DNA of 64,000 nt, from positions 3,906,001 through 3,970,000 of the forward strand of contig OY970289.1 of assembly GCA_963716135.1 (NCBI GenBank). The letters run 5' to 3'. The stretch's first letter is position 1. Each line of letters opens with the position of its first letter. The position numbers and the translations under genes are program-made. The stretch is from CAVRAW01 sp963716135 (GTDB taxonomy: Bacteria; Planctomycetota; Planctomycetia; Pirellulales; JADZDJ01). Under the pieces are notes generated by a model. It was not told the origin of the DNA and searched no databases. It was given only the letters and a program-made list of their open reading frames with translations. Shown here piece by piece: positions 1-8,537 of this stretch.

Positions 1-891
1 AACAAGTCGCAGCAGGGGACCGTGGGCCCGGGCTTCCAATGGAACGTGCTGAACTACGGCCGGTTGGTGAACAACATCCGCGTGCAGGATGCGAAGTTCA
101 AAGAGCTCGTGCTGGCGTATCAAAACACGGTGCTGCAGGCGAATTCCGAAGTGGAAGACGGACTGGCGGAATTCCTGGAATCGCAACTGCAAGCCAAGGC
201 AATGCAGCGCAGCGTGGACGCGGCCGACAAAGCCGTGAAACTTTCCATCGTGCAGTACCGCGGAGGACTGGTCGATTTCAACCGCGTGGCGCTCTTGCAG
301 CAGAATCTCGTGCAGCAGCAAGATCTGCTCGCGCAAGCTCAAGGAGATATTGCCTTGGGATTGATTCGAACCTACCGCGCTTTGGGAGGCGGCTGGCAAG
401 TACGCTGCACGGGCTTTGGTCCGGCGGAAGCGGCGGCGGCAGTCGACGGCACGAATCCCAGCGGCGAAACAATTCCGCCCGGCACTCCGGCGCCAAGCGG
501 CCAGAGCCCCGATCCCAATGCGCAGCCCCTGCAACCGCAACGCGGATTGCCTCTGGAAGGTCCCAACGGTCCGCTACCGCCGGGCGAGGCGCCTGGCGCG
601 GCGACCGTTCCCTCGGCCCAGAACAATGCGCCAGGCGGAAACACGTGGGATTCGACTGTTTGGTCCGGCTACGCACAGCCGAAAACATTTTCTCTGCAAG
701 ACGATATCAAGCCGGTGGCAAGCACGGCTGCGTTGCCAGCAGCGCCAGCCCAGCAGCGATTCACTCCCAGCTTGCCCAGCGCGTTTAGCGATCCGAAGTC
801 GGCAGATGTGTTGCGCGGCGTGCTATCTGCGTATTCAGGCACCGCCGCTTTGCCGACATCAGACAAAAGCGGTTCGGTTCCTCCGCGATAA
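1..891 (+). CDS. TolC-family outer membrane efflux protein, C-terminal part
   Basis: The frame is open from the first base, so the true start lies outside the window. The first 125 or so residues are the helical second half of an outer-membrane efflux protein (OEP/TolC family): a Gln/Ala-rich coiled coil with a KLSIVQYRGGLVDFNRV-like turn and the typical ending LIRTYRALGGGWQ. In the family, trimers form the outer-membrane channel and periplasmic tunnel of tripartite pumps. From about residue 130 the protein continues in a long Pro/Gly/Ala-rich tail of about 150 residues, which looks disordered and is longer than usual for the family. Partner pump genes, if any, would lie upstream of the window. 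The assignment is strong for the helical part; the function of the tail is unknown. Confidence 0.85.
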   Translation, partial: NKSQQGTVGPGFQWNVLNYGRLVNNIRVQDAKFKELVLAYQNTVLQANSEVEDGLAEFLESQLQAKAMQRSVDAADKAVKLSIVQYRGGLVDFNRVALLQQNLVQQQDLLAQAQGDIALGLIRTYRALGGGWQVRCTGFGPAEAAAAVDGTNPSGETIPPGTPAPSGQSPDPNAQPLQPQRGLPLEGPNGPLPPGEAPGAATVPSAQNNAPGGNTWDSTVWSGYAQPKTFSLQDDIKPVASTAALPAAPAQQRFTPSLPSAFSDPKSADVLRGVLSAYSGTAALPTSDKSGSVPPR

Positions 892-939
892 TGCGCGGCT
901 TTTTCGGGCCGAACGTCGCTATTCGTGCCTGCGCCCTGC

Positions 940-969
940 TGGAAATCGAAACTCGGCAGCGCCTATAAT
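940..969 (+). promoter_or_regulatory. Candidate sigma-70 promoter of the repeat-protein gene
   Basis: A perfect TATAAT at 964-969 is preceded, after 18 bases, by TGGAAA, which matches four of six -35 positions. It lies about 45 bases before the ATG at 1014, which has an AAAGGAG ribosome site. Prediction from sequence only. Confidence 0.5.
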
Positions 970-1013
970 CTAGCGCCGGGTTCACCAAGATTTTCAGCTT
1001 AAAGGAGCCAGCC

Positions 1014-1898
1014 ATGATCGCCACCCGCACCACGCTGTGGACCGCCGGGTTGTTTGCGCTGTTGTCGATGATTTGTTCCACAATCGCAATGGCCGACACC
1101 GCCGACGATGGTTGGTATTCGGCGCCGGCAGCTCAAACCACGTATTACGCGCCGGCCGAAACAACGACCTACTACGCGCCCACGACGACGTACGACGCGC
1201 CGACGACAGCTTACTACGCGCCGACCACAACGTACTATGCTCCGGCTGCAGCCACCGCTTGCTACTCGACACCGGTGATGACCGAACGGAAATACTGGGT
1301 GGGCAAGCAGGTATGCGAGACGGCGGAGCGCGAAGAACGAATCACCGTGCGAAAACCTGTGACGGAAACCGCGGAGCGCGAAGAAACAGTCACCGTGCGC
1401 AAGCCGGTAATCGAAACCGCAGAACGGGAAGAAACCTACACGGTGATGAAACCAGTGTATGAAACCTCTGAGCAGGAACAGCGCGTGTGCGTGCAGAAGC
1501 CCGTGTACGAATCGGCGATGGCCACGAATTATGTGACGCAGTATACGCCGTACATCGCCTATCAGCCGGTGCGGCTGGGTTGGTTCCGCTGGGGCCAGGT
1601 GGCCACAACAATGTACGCGCCGCAGGTCGTGGCCCAGCAAGTGCCGGTTCAAACGGTGCGCTACATCTCGCAAGAAGAGGTGCGCAAAATTCCAGTAAAC
1701 ACGGTGCGCTACGTCGAAGAGCGGCAGACTCGCAAAGTGCCCGTGACCACCCAGCGGTGGGTGGAAGAACAGCAAGTGCGCAAAGTGCCCGTGACCACGG
1801 TCCGCTACGTCGATGAAGAACAAGTGCGCAAAGTTCCGATCACTACGATGCGCACCGTGTGGGAAGAACGGACGGAGCTGGTGCCGGCGGGGTACTAA
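1014..1898 (+). CDS. Exported Tyr/Val/Arg-rich repeat protein, function unknown
   Basis: The 294-residue product starts with a signal peptide (hydrophobic core about residues 9-25, cleavage near AMA). Residues about 30-80 are Tyr-Ala-Pro/Thr repeats (YYAP units). The rest consists of repeats of 16 to 20 residues built on the pattern V.KPV.ETAEREE and, later, VRKVPVTT.RYVEE. The alternating Val/Thr and charged residues suggest a beta-rich surface or envelope-bound structure. An AAAGGAG sequence 7 bases before the ATG supports this start. Proteins with such YTV-like repeats are known in Planctomycetes and are thought to belong to the envelope, but no biochemical role is visible here. It is isolated: TolC is upstream on the same strand and a histidine kinase converges from downstream. 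Confidence 0.75.
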   Translation: MIATRTTLWTAGLFALLSMICSTIAMADTADDGWYSAPAAQTTYYAPAETTTYYAPTTTYDAPTTAYYAPTTTYYAPAAATACYSTPVMTERKYWVGKQVCETAEREERITVRKPVTETAEREETVTVRKPVIETAEREETYTVMKPVYETSEQEQRVCVQKPVYESAMATNYVTQYTPYIAYQPVRLGWFRWGQVATTMYAPQVVAQQVPVQTVRYISQEEVRKIPVNTVRYVEERQTRKVPVTTQRWVEEQQVRKVPVTTVRYVDEEQVRKVPITTMRTVWEERTELVPAGY

Positions 1899-1945
1899 GA
1901 GAGAGGGACGAGAGACGGGGGGCGAGAGATGAGGGCGGGGGCCGG
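1898..1945. repeat. Imperfect purine-rich tandem repeat after the repeat-protein gene
   Basis: Degenerate units of about 8-10 bases (GGACGAGAGAC, GGGCGAGAGAT, GAGGGCGGGG) run from the stop codon of the preceding gene almost to the 3' end of the convergent histidine kinase gene. There is no terminator-like stem. Similar slippage-type repeats occur at several gene ends in this window. Confidence 0.6.
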
Positions 1946-1952
1946 CGCACGA

Positions 1953-3737
1953 TTAGCTGATCGCCTGCAGCACGAGTGTGAAGCAGGCGCCTGCGGAATT
2001 CGCCTCGTAGCGCAGGTCGCCGCCCATGTCGCGGGCCAAGCGCCGGCTTAGCGCTAAGCCTAAACCCACGCCGGGCGCGGAATGCGCGGCCTCGCGGGCG
2101 GACTTGTGAAACGGCTGGAAGAGCCGACGCTGCTGGGCAGGCGAAATTCCCGGGCCGTGGTCGCGAAGGCGAATCTCGGTTTGCCCGTTGTGCGCGGTGA
2201 TCGCTAGATGCAGCGTGCGATCGGCGGCCGAAGCTGCGTACTTGCAGGCATTGTCGACCAGATTGAAGAGGATTTGCTCGACGATCGCAGGATCGGCCCG
2301 CACCAAGCGCTTCTGCGCTTCGTCGCCGGTTTCCAGCGATAGATTGAAATTTGCCTGCGTGGCGCGATTGCCCAAACGTTGCGTGGCAACCTGCAGCAGC
2401 TTGTCGATCGAAACCGATTCGATCCGTCCGCCGGGGCGGCCTCGCTCCAAACGAGCATAAGCCAGCACGTTGCTTACCAGGTGCGTCAAGCGATCGGCCT
2501 CGACCTGCAGCGTTTCCAGATAACTGCGCCGCTGCGATTCGTCGCGGACCATATCCTGGCTGAGCATTTCGGCGTACATGCGGAACGTGGTGAGCGGGGT
2601 ACGCAGCTCGTGCGTGACGGCCGACACGAATGCGGCGCGGCGCTCGCTGAGCGCCAATACTCCCTGCAGCAGCACGGCGGCTGCGAGGGCCGCCAGAATC
2701 AATGCGCACCATGCCACCAACAGCGATGCTTGAATGGGGGAAAGCCCGTTGGAAATCAACTCCGGCAATGGGCCTGGGATCAATTGAACAGGCAACGACG
2801 CCAAGCGCCGCACCGTCGAGGGATCGGAACCGGAATCCGGAACCAAATCGGCATGCGGCAACAGATCGGCAACCTCCTCGAGCAAGCGCTTCTTGATCAC
2901 TGGCCAATTCAAGACGCAACCTTGAATGTATTCCTGTCCGCCGACGACCACTCGCCGCGCCAAAACCAGATCGTGTCCCAGCCACATCGGCGTCATCGTG
3001 GACATGGGAACTTCGGACGACGCCTGATCGGGCGGATTGGAGAGACTGGGAACCGCGTCGTTCAGACCCTGCGCGGCGACATTGCTTTGGGTGAATGATT
3101 TTTGACGAGCCTGATACTCCAGTTGCCCGCGCTGGCTTTGCTGCGTCTGGGCGGAATCAATCGGCGCGTTGGCAATTTCAGCTTGATACGTGCCGGTAGG
3201 CCGCGGGCCATTGATGACAATTGGCGGCAATCGGCCATTCAATTCCGTACAGCTCCATCGTTTTGAAAGCTCGTCGAGTTGTGATTTGTTCGTCTGGTAC
3301 TGCGAGGGGCTCACGTATTTGGGCACGGCCATTTCCAGAAATTTTCCCTCGGGCACTTGCGGCGAGGTCCAGCCGTGCGACGGATCGATTTGAAAATGCA
3401 AAACTCCGTCGCCAGATTGAGCTAGAAACGGGGAGGGAATGGTGACGTCGACGTCGCTTTTGGCTTGATTGAACATGCGGCCATAAGCTCGTTCGGCGGA
3501 GTAGAACGGGTTGTAGACGAAATAGGGGCGGGCATTTTCTTGAGCGACGCCGGGGGCGATCTGCGAATCCATCCGCCACAGCGCCAAGCGGACGTTTTCC
3601 TCCTGGGCGGCCTGGCGGCGCGCGGTGGATTCGGCGGCGTCGGACTGCAGCGCTTTGAAACTCAGCCAGCCGACGGCGGCGATCACAACCGCCAAACAGG
3701 CGGCGAACGTGAGCCAGATTTGCCAGGGGCGGTGCAT
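1953..3737 (-). CDS. Membrane sensor histidine kinase
   Basis: This 594-residue protein is the sensor of a two-component system. A membrane segment lies at about residues 8-28, followed by a periplasmic region of about 300 residues without a recognised domain, and a second membrane segment at about 336-360. The dimerisation/phosphoacceptor domain follows directly with no clear HAMP linker: the H box is SAVTHELRTPL (His near residue 375). The ATP-binding domain shows the N box (NLVDNACKYA), the G1 box (DHGPGIS) and the G2 box (GVGLGLALS). The upstream response regulator is 46 bases away on the same strand, so the two form a likely operon and cognate pair. The stimulus is unknown; the large periplasmic domain suggests an envelope signal. 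Confidence 0.93.
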   Translation of the reverse strand: MHRPWQIWLTFAACLAVVIAAVGWLSFKALQSDAAESTARRQAAQEENVRLALWRMDSQIAPGVAQENARPYFVYNPFYSAERAYGRMFNQAKSDVDVTIPSPFLAQSGDGVLHFQIDPSHGWTSPQVPEGKFLEMAVPKYVSPSQYQTNKSQLDELSKRWSCTELNGRLPPIVINGPRPTGTYQAEIANAPIDSAQTQQSQRGQLEYQARQKSFTQSNVAAQGLNDAVPSLSNPPDQASSEVPMSTMTPMWLGHDLVLARRVVVGGQEYIQGCVLNWPVIKKRLLEEVADLLPHADLVPDSGSDPSTVRRLASLPVQLIPGPLPELISNGLSPIQASLLVAWCALILAALAAAVLLQGVLALSERRAAFVSAVTHELRTPLTTFRMYAEMLSQDMVRDESQRRSYLETLQVEADRLTHLVSNVLAYARLERGRPGGRIESVSIDKLLQVATQRLGNRATQANFNLSLETGDEAQKRLVRADPAIVEQILFNLVDNACKYAASAADRTLHLAITAHNGQTEIRLRDHGPGISPAQQRRLFQPFHKSAREAAHSAPGVGLGLALSRRLARDMGGDLRYEANSAGACFTLVLQAIS

Positions 3738-3783
3738 TTTAGACAGGAGACATGAGACAGGAGACAGGAGAGAGGAGACAAAG
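3738..3783. repeat. AGGAGACA-type tandem repeat between kinase and regulator genes
   Basis: The 46-base gap between the response regulator and histidine kinase genes holds three to four imperfect copies of a GACAGGAGACATGA-like unit. Read on the coding (minus) strand it is pyrimidine-rich, so it is not a set of ribosome sites for the kinase. It resembles the repeat on the other side of the kinase gene. Confidence 0.65.
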
Positions 3784-4492
3784 TCAGAAATCGAAGTCTT
3801 TCGGGGCAGCGAACATGTAGCCTTTGCCGCGCACGGTGAGGATTACCTGCGGTTCGGCGGAATCGTCGCGCAGTTTTTCGCGCAAGCGAGTGACGTGCAT
3901 ATCGATAGTACGCGTGGAAAGGCCGCGGGGGTTGAGCTGCCAGACGCGGGTAAGCAGTTCGTCACGGGAGATGGCTCGGCCGGAATTTGCCGCCAGATAG
4001 CGCAGCAGCTCGGCTTCTTTGTCCGATAGCTCGGCGCGCTGGCCGTCGTCGTAACGGACTTCGAAGCGAGCCAAGTCGGCCACGCCGCCGGGGAAGGGAA
4101 CTTCCGAAAGTTCTCGCGGGCGCTCCGGCGAACGGCGCAGCACGGCTTCGACGCGCGCCAGTAGTTCCTTGACGCTGAACGGTTTGACGACGTAATCGTC
4201 GGCGCCGAGTCGCAGGCCTTCGACGCGATCGTTTTCTTCGCCGCGCGCGGTGAGAATGATAATGGGTTGCGTCGGGCGCGCCTGCTTCACCGCGCAGGAT
4301 GTCGAGCCCCTCGCAACCGGGCAACACGAGATCCAAGAGCAGCAAATCGTACGGTCGCTCGGTGGCCATCTGGCGGCCGGTGTCGCCGCGCGCCGCCTCG
4401 AAAACGCCGTAGCCGGCAAAGCGCAGGGCATCGACGATGCCCCGACGGATGGCCGGATCGTCTTCGACGGTCAGAACGGTTTGCTGCTCCAT
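3784..4492 (-). CDS. OmpR-family response regulator (frame broken once)
   Basis: The receiver domain starts at ATG 4492, preceded by GAAGG about 8 bases upstream. It shows the acidic pair near residues 11-12, the phosphoacceptor Asp near residue 54 (LLLLDLVLP) and the Lys of YVVKPF. A winged-helix DNA-binding domain follows (LLTRVWQLNP ... RTIDMHVTRLREKL ... VRGKGYMF). The frame breaks between DILR and VKQARPTQP. Adding GC at the GCGC at 4292-4295 gives DILRAVKQARPTQPIIILT, which has exactly the spacing usual for the family. The gene pairs with the downstream histidine kinase and follows the thioredoxin-fold gene by 24 bases. I judge the gene functional and the break a sequence error. Confidence 0.88.
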
Positions 4493-4516
4493 TCGGATGC
4501 CTTCGTGGGGAAACAA

Positions 4517-5911
4517 CTATTCTACTTCCGGCGACGGCTGCGTCACGCCGTTATTCTCGAGCGCCGTATACACATCGCCGGAAATCAATCCTAGCCAGGG
4601 ATCGCTGCTGGGAGTGAGGAATAGTTGAGTGTAAACTCGATCGTTCAGCGCATCTACATCCGCATCAGCAGACGGACCACCTTGGGATAACCATTCGTGA
4701 ATCTGGCGGCGCATGGTGTACTCGTTTCGCACGGTATCGATGGCGACCGCGTATTGAAACGAATTCACAATCCGCAAGAGCGGGTTTTCCACCCTGGCTT
4801 TGCTGGCGGTCAGCGGCGCCGCCTGGCCGGCCGTGGGATGTTGCGAACTGATGAGTGCGATGCTCGCCTGGTCCAATTCCGCGTCGGCGCGATGCAATTG
4901 TGCGATGCGGCCCCAAACTGCGTCGTCGGTTTTTGCGATTAGTTCGCTGGTATCGGGCAGAACGTGCGCCAAGACGGTCGTTTCAACTTGTCCCTTGGCG
5001 GACGTGATATGGTTGGCTTCCAGCGCCGTGGCGCTCGGATTCTCGGTTGTCGTGTCACGAGCGGGATCGTAATCCGAGGGCGCCAGGCCAAGGCTCGCCA
5101 GGTCGTTTTGCCAGTTTTGCCGGAGCATTTCTTCAATCGCTACATGATAGTCCGACAAATATTTCGCCCGATCGGTTTCGTTCATGTCTCTGACGGCAAA
5201 AACGGCGACTCGCGCGGTTCTAATTGCTTGCAAGAACGCCTTCGGGCCATACAGGCCGGGCAGGGCATCGATCACGCGGCCATCGCTATCCAAAACATAA
5301 TGGACGCTGTTGCCGGTCAGCGTGCGCTCCAGCTTGCGGCCGTCGCCGAAATCGATCGTCACCTTGGGCACCGGCCGAACCGATTGCCAGTGCAGAATGA
5401 ACCGATCACGCAATACGTTGCTGAGTTCTTCATTGGCGTACAGCGTCGTGCGAAAGAACCGGCTGTTGGCACAACTGAATTCGTCGGTCAAGTTTCCTAG
5501 TAAGCGAAGCGAGAGGATTGGTTTGCGCGATTTTTTGGCCGCGGCTTTGGCGACTTCGAAATCGGTATACCAGTAGAGGCGCGATGCATAGCAGTCGCGC
5601 TGGGCTCCCACGGCATCGAGCGCCACTTTGACGCGCTGCCAAGTCGGATCGGAATCGATCGAACCCGGTTCCTTCAGTTGCTTGTCGATCCAATATCGAT
5701 GGAATTCAATCAGTGCTTCTAATCCTGCGGGGCCTTTGTCGCGAAGCGCTTTGATCGATTCTTGAGCCGATTTGGGGTTCTCATTCACTGACCACTCGGC
5801 AAGTTGCTTCAGCGACGGCCCATTTCCTTTTGCCCAGGTGGATGTCGATAACATTGCCAAAACGACCATGACCGTCCCAAGCGTCAGAAGACAGAGGGTT
5901 GCGCGTCGCAT
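4517..5911 (-). CDS. Exported thioredoxin-fold protein without a CXXC motif
   Basis: The start at 5911 gives a signal peptide (MRRATLCLLTLGTVMVV core) and has AAGGAG 8 bases upstream; the frame also runs further 5' but without such signals. The central region (about residues 125-255) resembles the thioredoxin-like domains that process YyaL/DUF255-type proteins: an AKAAAKKSRKPILSL strand-helix start, a short-helix CANSRFF element and a later DSDGRVIDALPG strand. The active-site CXXC is absent; only isolated cysteines are seen. The C-terminal half is helical and of unknown role. The stop lies 24 bases before the response regulator start, so it may be the first gene of a three-gene operon with the two-component system, perhaps as a periplasmic sensor partner (inference). 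Confidence 0.7.
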   Translation of the reverse strand: MRRATLCLLTLGTVMVVLAMLSTSTWAKGNGPSLKQLAEWSVNENPKSAQESIKALRDKGPAGLEALIEFHRYWIDKQLKEPGSIDSDPTWQRVKVALDAVGAQRDCYASRLYWYTDFEVAKAAAKKSRKPILSLRLLGNLTDEFSCANSRFFRTTLYANEELSNVLRDRFILHWQSVRPVPKVTIDFGDGRKLERTLTGNSVHYVLDSDGRVIDALPGLYGPKAFLQAIRTARVAVFAVRDMNETDRAKYLSDYHVAIEEMLRQNWQNDLASLGLAPSDYDPARDTTTENPSATALEANHITSAKGQVETTVLAHVLPDTSELIAKTDDAVWGRIAQLHRADAELDQASIALISSQHPTAGQAAPLTASKARVENPLLRIVNSFQYAVAIDTVRNEYTMRRQIHEWLSQGGPSADADVDALNDRVYTQLFLTPSSDPWLGLISGDVYTALENNGVTQPSPEVE

Positions 5912-6091
5912 GATCGAACTCCTTTTTTCGAAAGAAATAAAAAGCGTGGTTGCCTTAACAACTCTTCGTCTGATAGTACCCGCGGCGAGGCCCGGCGGAT
6001 GTAAAGCGTTTGTAACAAGACCGCTAGCACTCATTTGCCGCCGGTGATCTGGCGTTCTCGGCCCTGCGGCGTGCTGCTATCCTTGCGGCTC

Positions 6092-6841
6092 ATGTCGACG
6101 ACTGTGGAAACAAAACGACGAGAGATTTGCGATGCCGCACGCGAAACTCGCGGAGCGACGACGTCGTTGAAACCTCAAACGCGCCATTGGACCAGACAAT
6201 TCGCCTGGCCCGCGCTGTTGGCGCTGCTGGGCGCGGCGGCATTGAGCGTTGACATACCGCTGGCGCAATGGCTGCGCGCCAAGGGCCTGCCCGGCGGACT
6301 GAATAAGCTTTGCCAACTATCGGAAGTGTGGGGTCACGGGCTGGGGGCCGCCGCCATCTTGCTGGCGGCGTGGGTGCTGGCCCCGCAACAGCGAATTAAA
6401 TTGCCGCGGGTGATCGGATGCACCTATCTTGCGGGATTGGGCGCCGACATCGTGAAGCTGTTTTTGGCTCGGGCCAGGCCGCACACGATCAGTCCTTCGG
6501 CCGGGGTGAGCGTATTCGATACGTTTCACGGCTGGTTTCCGTTTCTTTCCAACGGTTCCGGATGGCAAAGTTTTCCGTCCAGTCACACCGCCGTGGCGGC
6601 GGGCTTAGCGGTTGGACTGAGTTGGCTGTTTCCCCGCGGAAAGTGGCTCTTTGCGGCCTTTGCGGTCTTGGCCGGGGCGCAGCGCGTGGCCAGTTGCAAC
6701 CATTTTCTCAGTGATGCGTTGTGGGGCGCGGCGACCGGTTGGGCCGTCGCGGCGGCTTGTTTGCCCGGCGGCTGGCTTTCGCCGATCTTCGATCGGCTTC
6801 AAACGTGGCAAATCGCTCGATCGGACGCCGCCGATCGATAA
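6092..6841 (+). CDS. PAP2-family membrane phosphatase
   Basis: The product is a phosphatidic-acid-phosphatase-type membrane enzyme. All three catalytic motifs are visible: KLFLARARP (KX6RP), FPSSHTA (PSGH-like) and RVASCNHFLSD (the RX5HX3D motif). Five to six hydrophobic segments surround them, placing the active site on the periplasmic side in the family. The start at 6092 (MSTTVE) leaves a soluble N-terminal stretch of about 35 residues before the first helix. Possible substrates are undecaprenyl pyrophosphate, phosphatidate or phosphatidylglycerol phosphate; the sequence does not decide. It is divergent from the thioredoxin-fold gene. Confidence 0.88.
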   Translation: MSTTVETKRREICDAARETRGATTSLKPQTRHWTRQFAWPALLALLGAAALSVDIPLAQWLRAKGLPGGLNKLCQLSEVWGHGLGAAAILLAAWVLAPQQRIKLPRVIGCTYLAGLGADIVKLFLARARPHTISPSAGVSVFDTFHGWFPFLSNGSGWQSFPSSHTAVAAGLAVGLSWLFPRGKWLFAAFAVLAGAQRVASCNHFLSDALWGAATGWAVAAACLPGGWLSPIFDRLQTWQIARSDAADR

Positions 6842-7161
6842 GCTGCGTAAGCCGCAGCATGTTTGCCGCTTCCGAAGACTTTTCGGATTCGTCGCAACTA
6901 GCCGCAAGGTAACGGCTTAGCTACGGCAACGGTTCTATAAATTGATGCGGAAAAATCGACAATTCCGCGCCTAACGGGCCGATAACGAATGATGAGTCTA
7001 GGGGACTTGTCGATGCGCCGGTTAACCCGCCCGGTGAGACATCGGTTCCCGCGCCTCTTTTGCGACTCGAAACGCGGCGGCTAATTTCGCCGCGAGTGGT
7101 TGCAGCCAGAAAAGACTTACCGACCTGACACAATTAGCGGCGAATCGAAGGAGTTAGAAAC
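6842..7161. other. Non-coding stretch upstream of the MORN-like gene
   Basis: About 320 bases with no convincing coding frame, RNA gene or terminator. It ends with an AAGGAG ribosome site 8 bases before the ATG at 7162. It probably carries the promoter of that gene, but I see no clear -35/-10 pair. Confidence 0.5.
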
Positions 7162-8442
7162 ATGGCACGGAAGCCCGCACATTGGATTTTGGGGCTGGCG
7201 TTAGGCGCCGCCCTGCCGGTGACTGCGTCGGTGGCGCTGGCGAAAGAGCAGCCGACATTGGCCAAGCCGTCGGCGAGCGACACGGAAGTTGCTCCCGCCT
7301 TGGCTACCGAAGAAACCCCGACGATCGCCGGTCCGGCGAAGGCAGCGCCAATCACCGAAGACGCTGCCGCCGACACGACGCAGTCGAGCGAAAACACCGA
7401 AAACGGCGTGGAAGTGATCCGCGAGCGGCATCCCAACTCCGCCGTGAAGATCGAGCGCCACGTCACACAAGACGCCGAAGGCAACTACTACAACCACGGA
7501 TTGTGGACCGAGTGGGACGAGAAGGGCCGTCTGGTCGGCAGCGGCGAATATCGCTACGGCAAGCGCCATGGCCGCTGGCTCCGCTGGTATGGTCCCAACG
7601 AAGCGCCGATGTTGCAGGGCGCGCTGTACAAAGATTTCCAGGCGCCGTTTGTGGCGGAAGCCACGTTTGAAGACGGCGTGCTGAACGGCATTTGGAAGGT
7701 GTTCGATTCCAAGAACCGCAAAGTCAGCGAATGGGAATTTGACCACGGCGAGCGGAACGGCAAGAGCGTGTGGTACTTCCCCAACGGCCAGAAGCGCCGC
7801 GAAGTCGACTACAAGCAAGGTCAACTCGACGGCGAAGTGATGGAATGGGGTCCGGACTACAAGCTTGCCACGCGTGAGAAATACGTCGATGGCCGCCGCC
7901 TGGCCCCGCAGGTTGACAACTACGCCCCGGGTTCGAAGCGTGCTGAAGGTTGGGTGCTGTACGGCAAGGAAATCACGAAGTCGAACTACGATTTCTGGAC
8001 TGGCACGGCCAACGTTCAAGTGACCGGCACCGAAGGCACCAACCAGCGCCACGGATTGTGGACCTGGTGGCACAAGAACGGCCAGAAGCAAATGGAAGGC
8101 CGGTACGAATCCGATCTGCCGGTTGGCAAGTTCACCTGGTGGTATCCCAACGGCCAGAAGCAATTGCAAGGCGAATACGTCGCCGGCAAGCAGCAAGGCA
8201 AGTTCACATGGTGGCATCCCAACGGCCAGAAGCAGTTGGAAGGCGCCTATGTGGCCGGCGTGCTGAGCGGCAAGTGGACGCGCTGGAACACCGACGGCCG
8301 CGTGGTTGAAGTCGGCGATTACTCTGCCGAAGGCAAGCAGCAAGTCGTTCAGGAGCCGCGCCCGCTGCAAATGGACGATTCCAGCTCGCCGACGTTGCAG
8401 GCTGAGCAGCCCAATGCGGAATCGTCGCGCTTGAAGCGCTAA
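7162..8442 (+). CDS. Exported MORN/YwqK-type repeat protein
   Basis: The 426-residue product has a signal peptide (about residues 1-27, ending SVALA) and an Ala/Thr-rich linker to residue about 90. The body is a series of about eleven repeats of 20-23 residues of the form W..NG.K...G.Y..G...G.W: for instance HGLWTEWDEKGRLVGSGEY and KFTWWHPNGQKQLEGAY. Three neighbouring units near residues 295-370 are almost identical at DNA level, which marks recent expansion. Such beta-hairpin repeats occur in MORN proteins and in YwqK-type proteins; no enzyme function is implied. A strong terminator follows at 8477. Confidence 0.85.
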   Translation: MARKPAHWILGLALGAALPVTASVALAKEQPTLAKPSASDTEVAPALATEETPTIAGPAKAAPITEDAAADTTQSSENTENGVEVIRERHPNSAVKIERHVTQDAEGNYYNHGLWTEWDEKGRLVGSGEYRYGKRHGRWLRWYGPNEAPMLQGALYKDFQAPFVAEATFEDGVLNGIWKVFDSKNRKVSEWEFDHGERNGKSVWYFPNGQKRREVDYKQGQLDGEVMEWGPDYKLATREKYVDGRRLAPQVDNYAPGSKRAEGWVLYGKEITKSNYDFWTGTANVQVTGTEGTNQRHGLWTWWHKNGQKQMEGRYESDLPVGKFTWWYPNGQKQLQGEYVAGKQQGKFTWWHPNGQKQLEGAYVAGVLSGKWTRWNTDGRVVEVGDYSAEGKQQVVQEPRPLQMDDSSSPTLQAEQPNAESSRLKR

Positions 8443-8476
8443 AGCCGGCTCGCGGAATTGTCAATCAGGTCGACAC

Positions 8477-8520
8477 AAACAAGCCCATGGGCCGCAGTGC
8501 CCGTGGGCTTGTTTCATTTT
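8477..8520. terminator. Bidirectional intrinsic terminator
   Basis: A 16-base inverted repeat (AAACAAGCCCATGGGC at 8477-8492 with GCCCGTGGGCTTGTTT at 8499-8514, one mismatch) surrounds a 6-base loop. T-rich sequence follows on the plus strand and A-rich arms give U-tracts in both directions. It separates the MORN-like gene from the convergent PEP-CTERM gene. Confidence 0.9.
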
Positions 8521-8537
8521 GTCGCGGGCGATAACGA

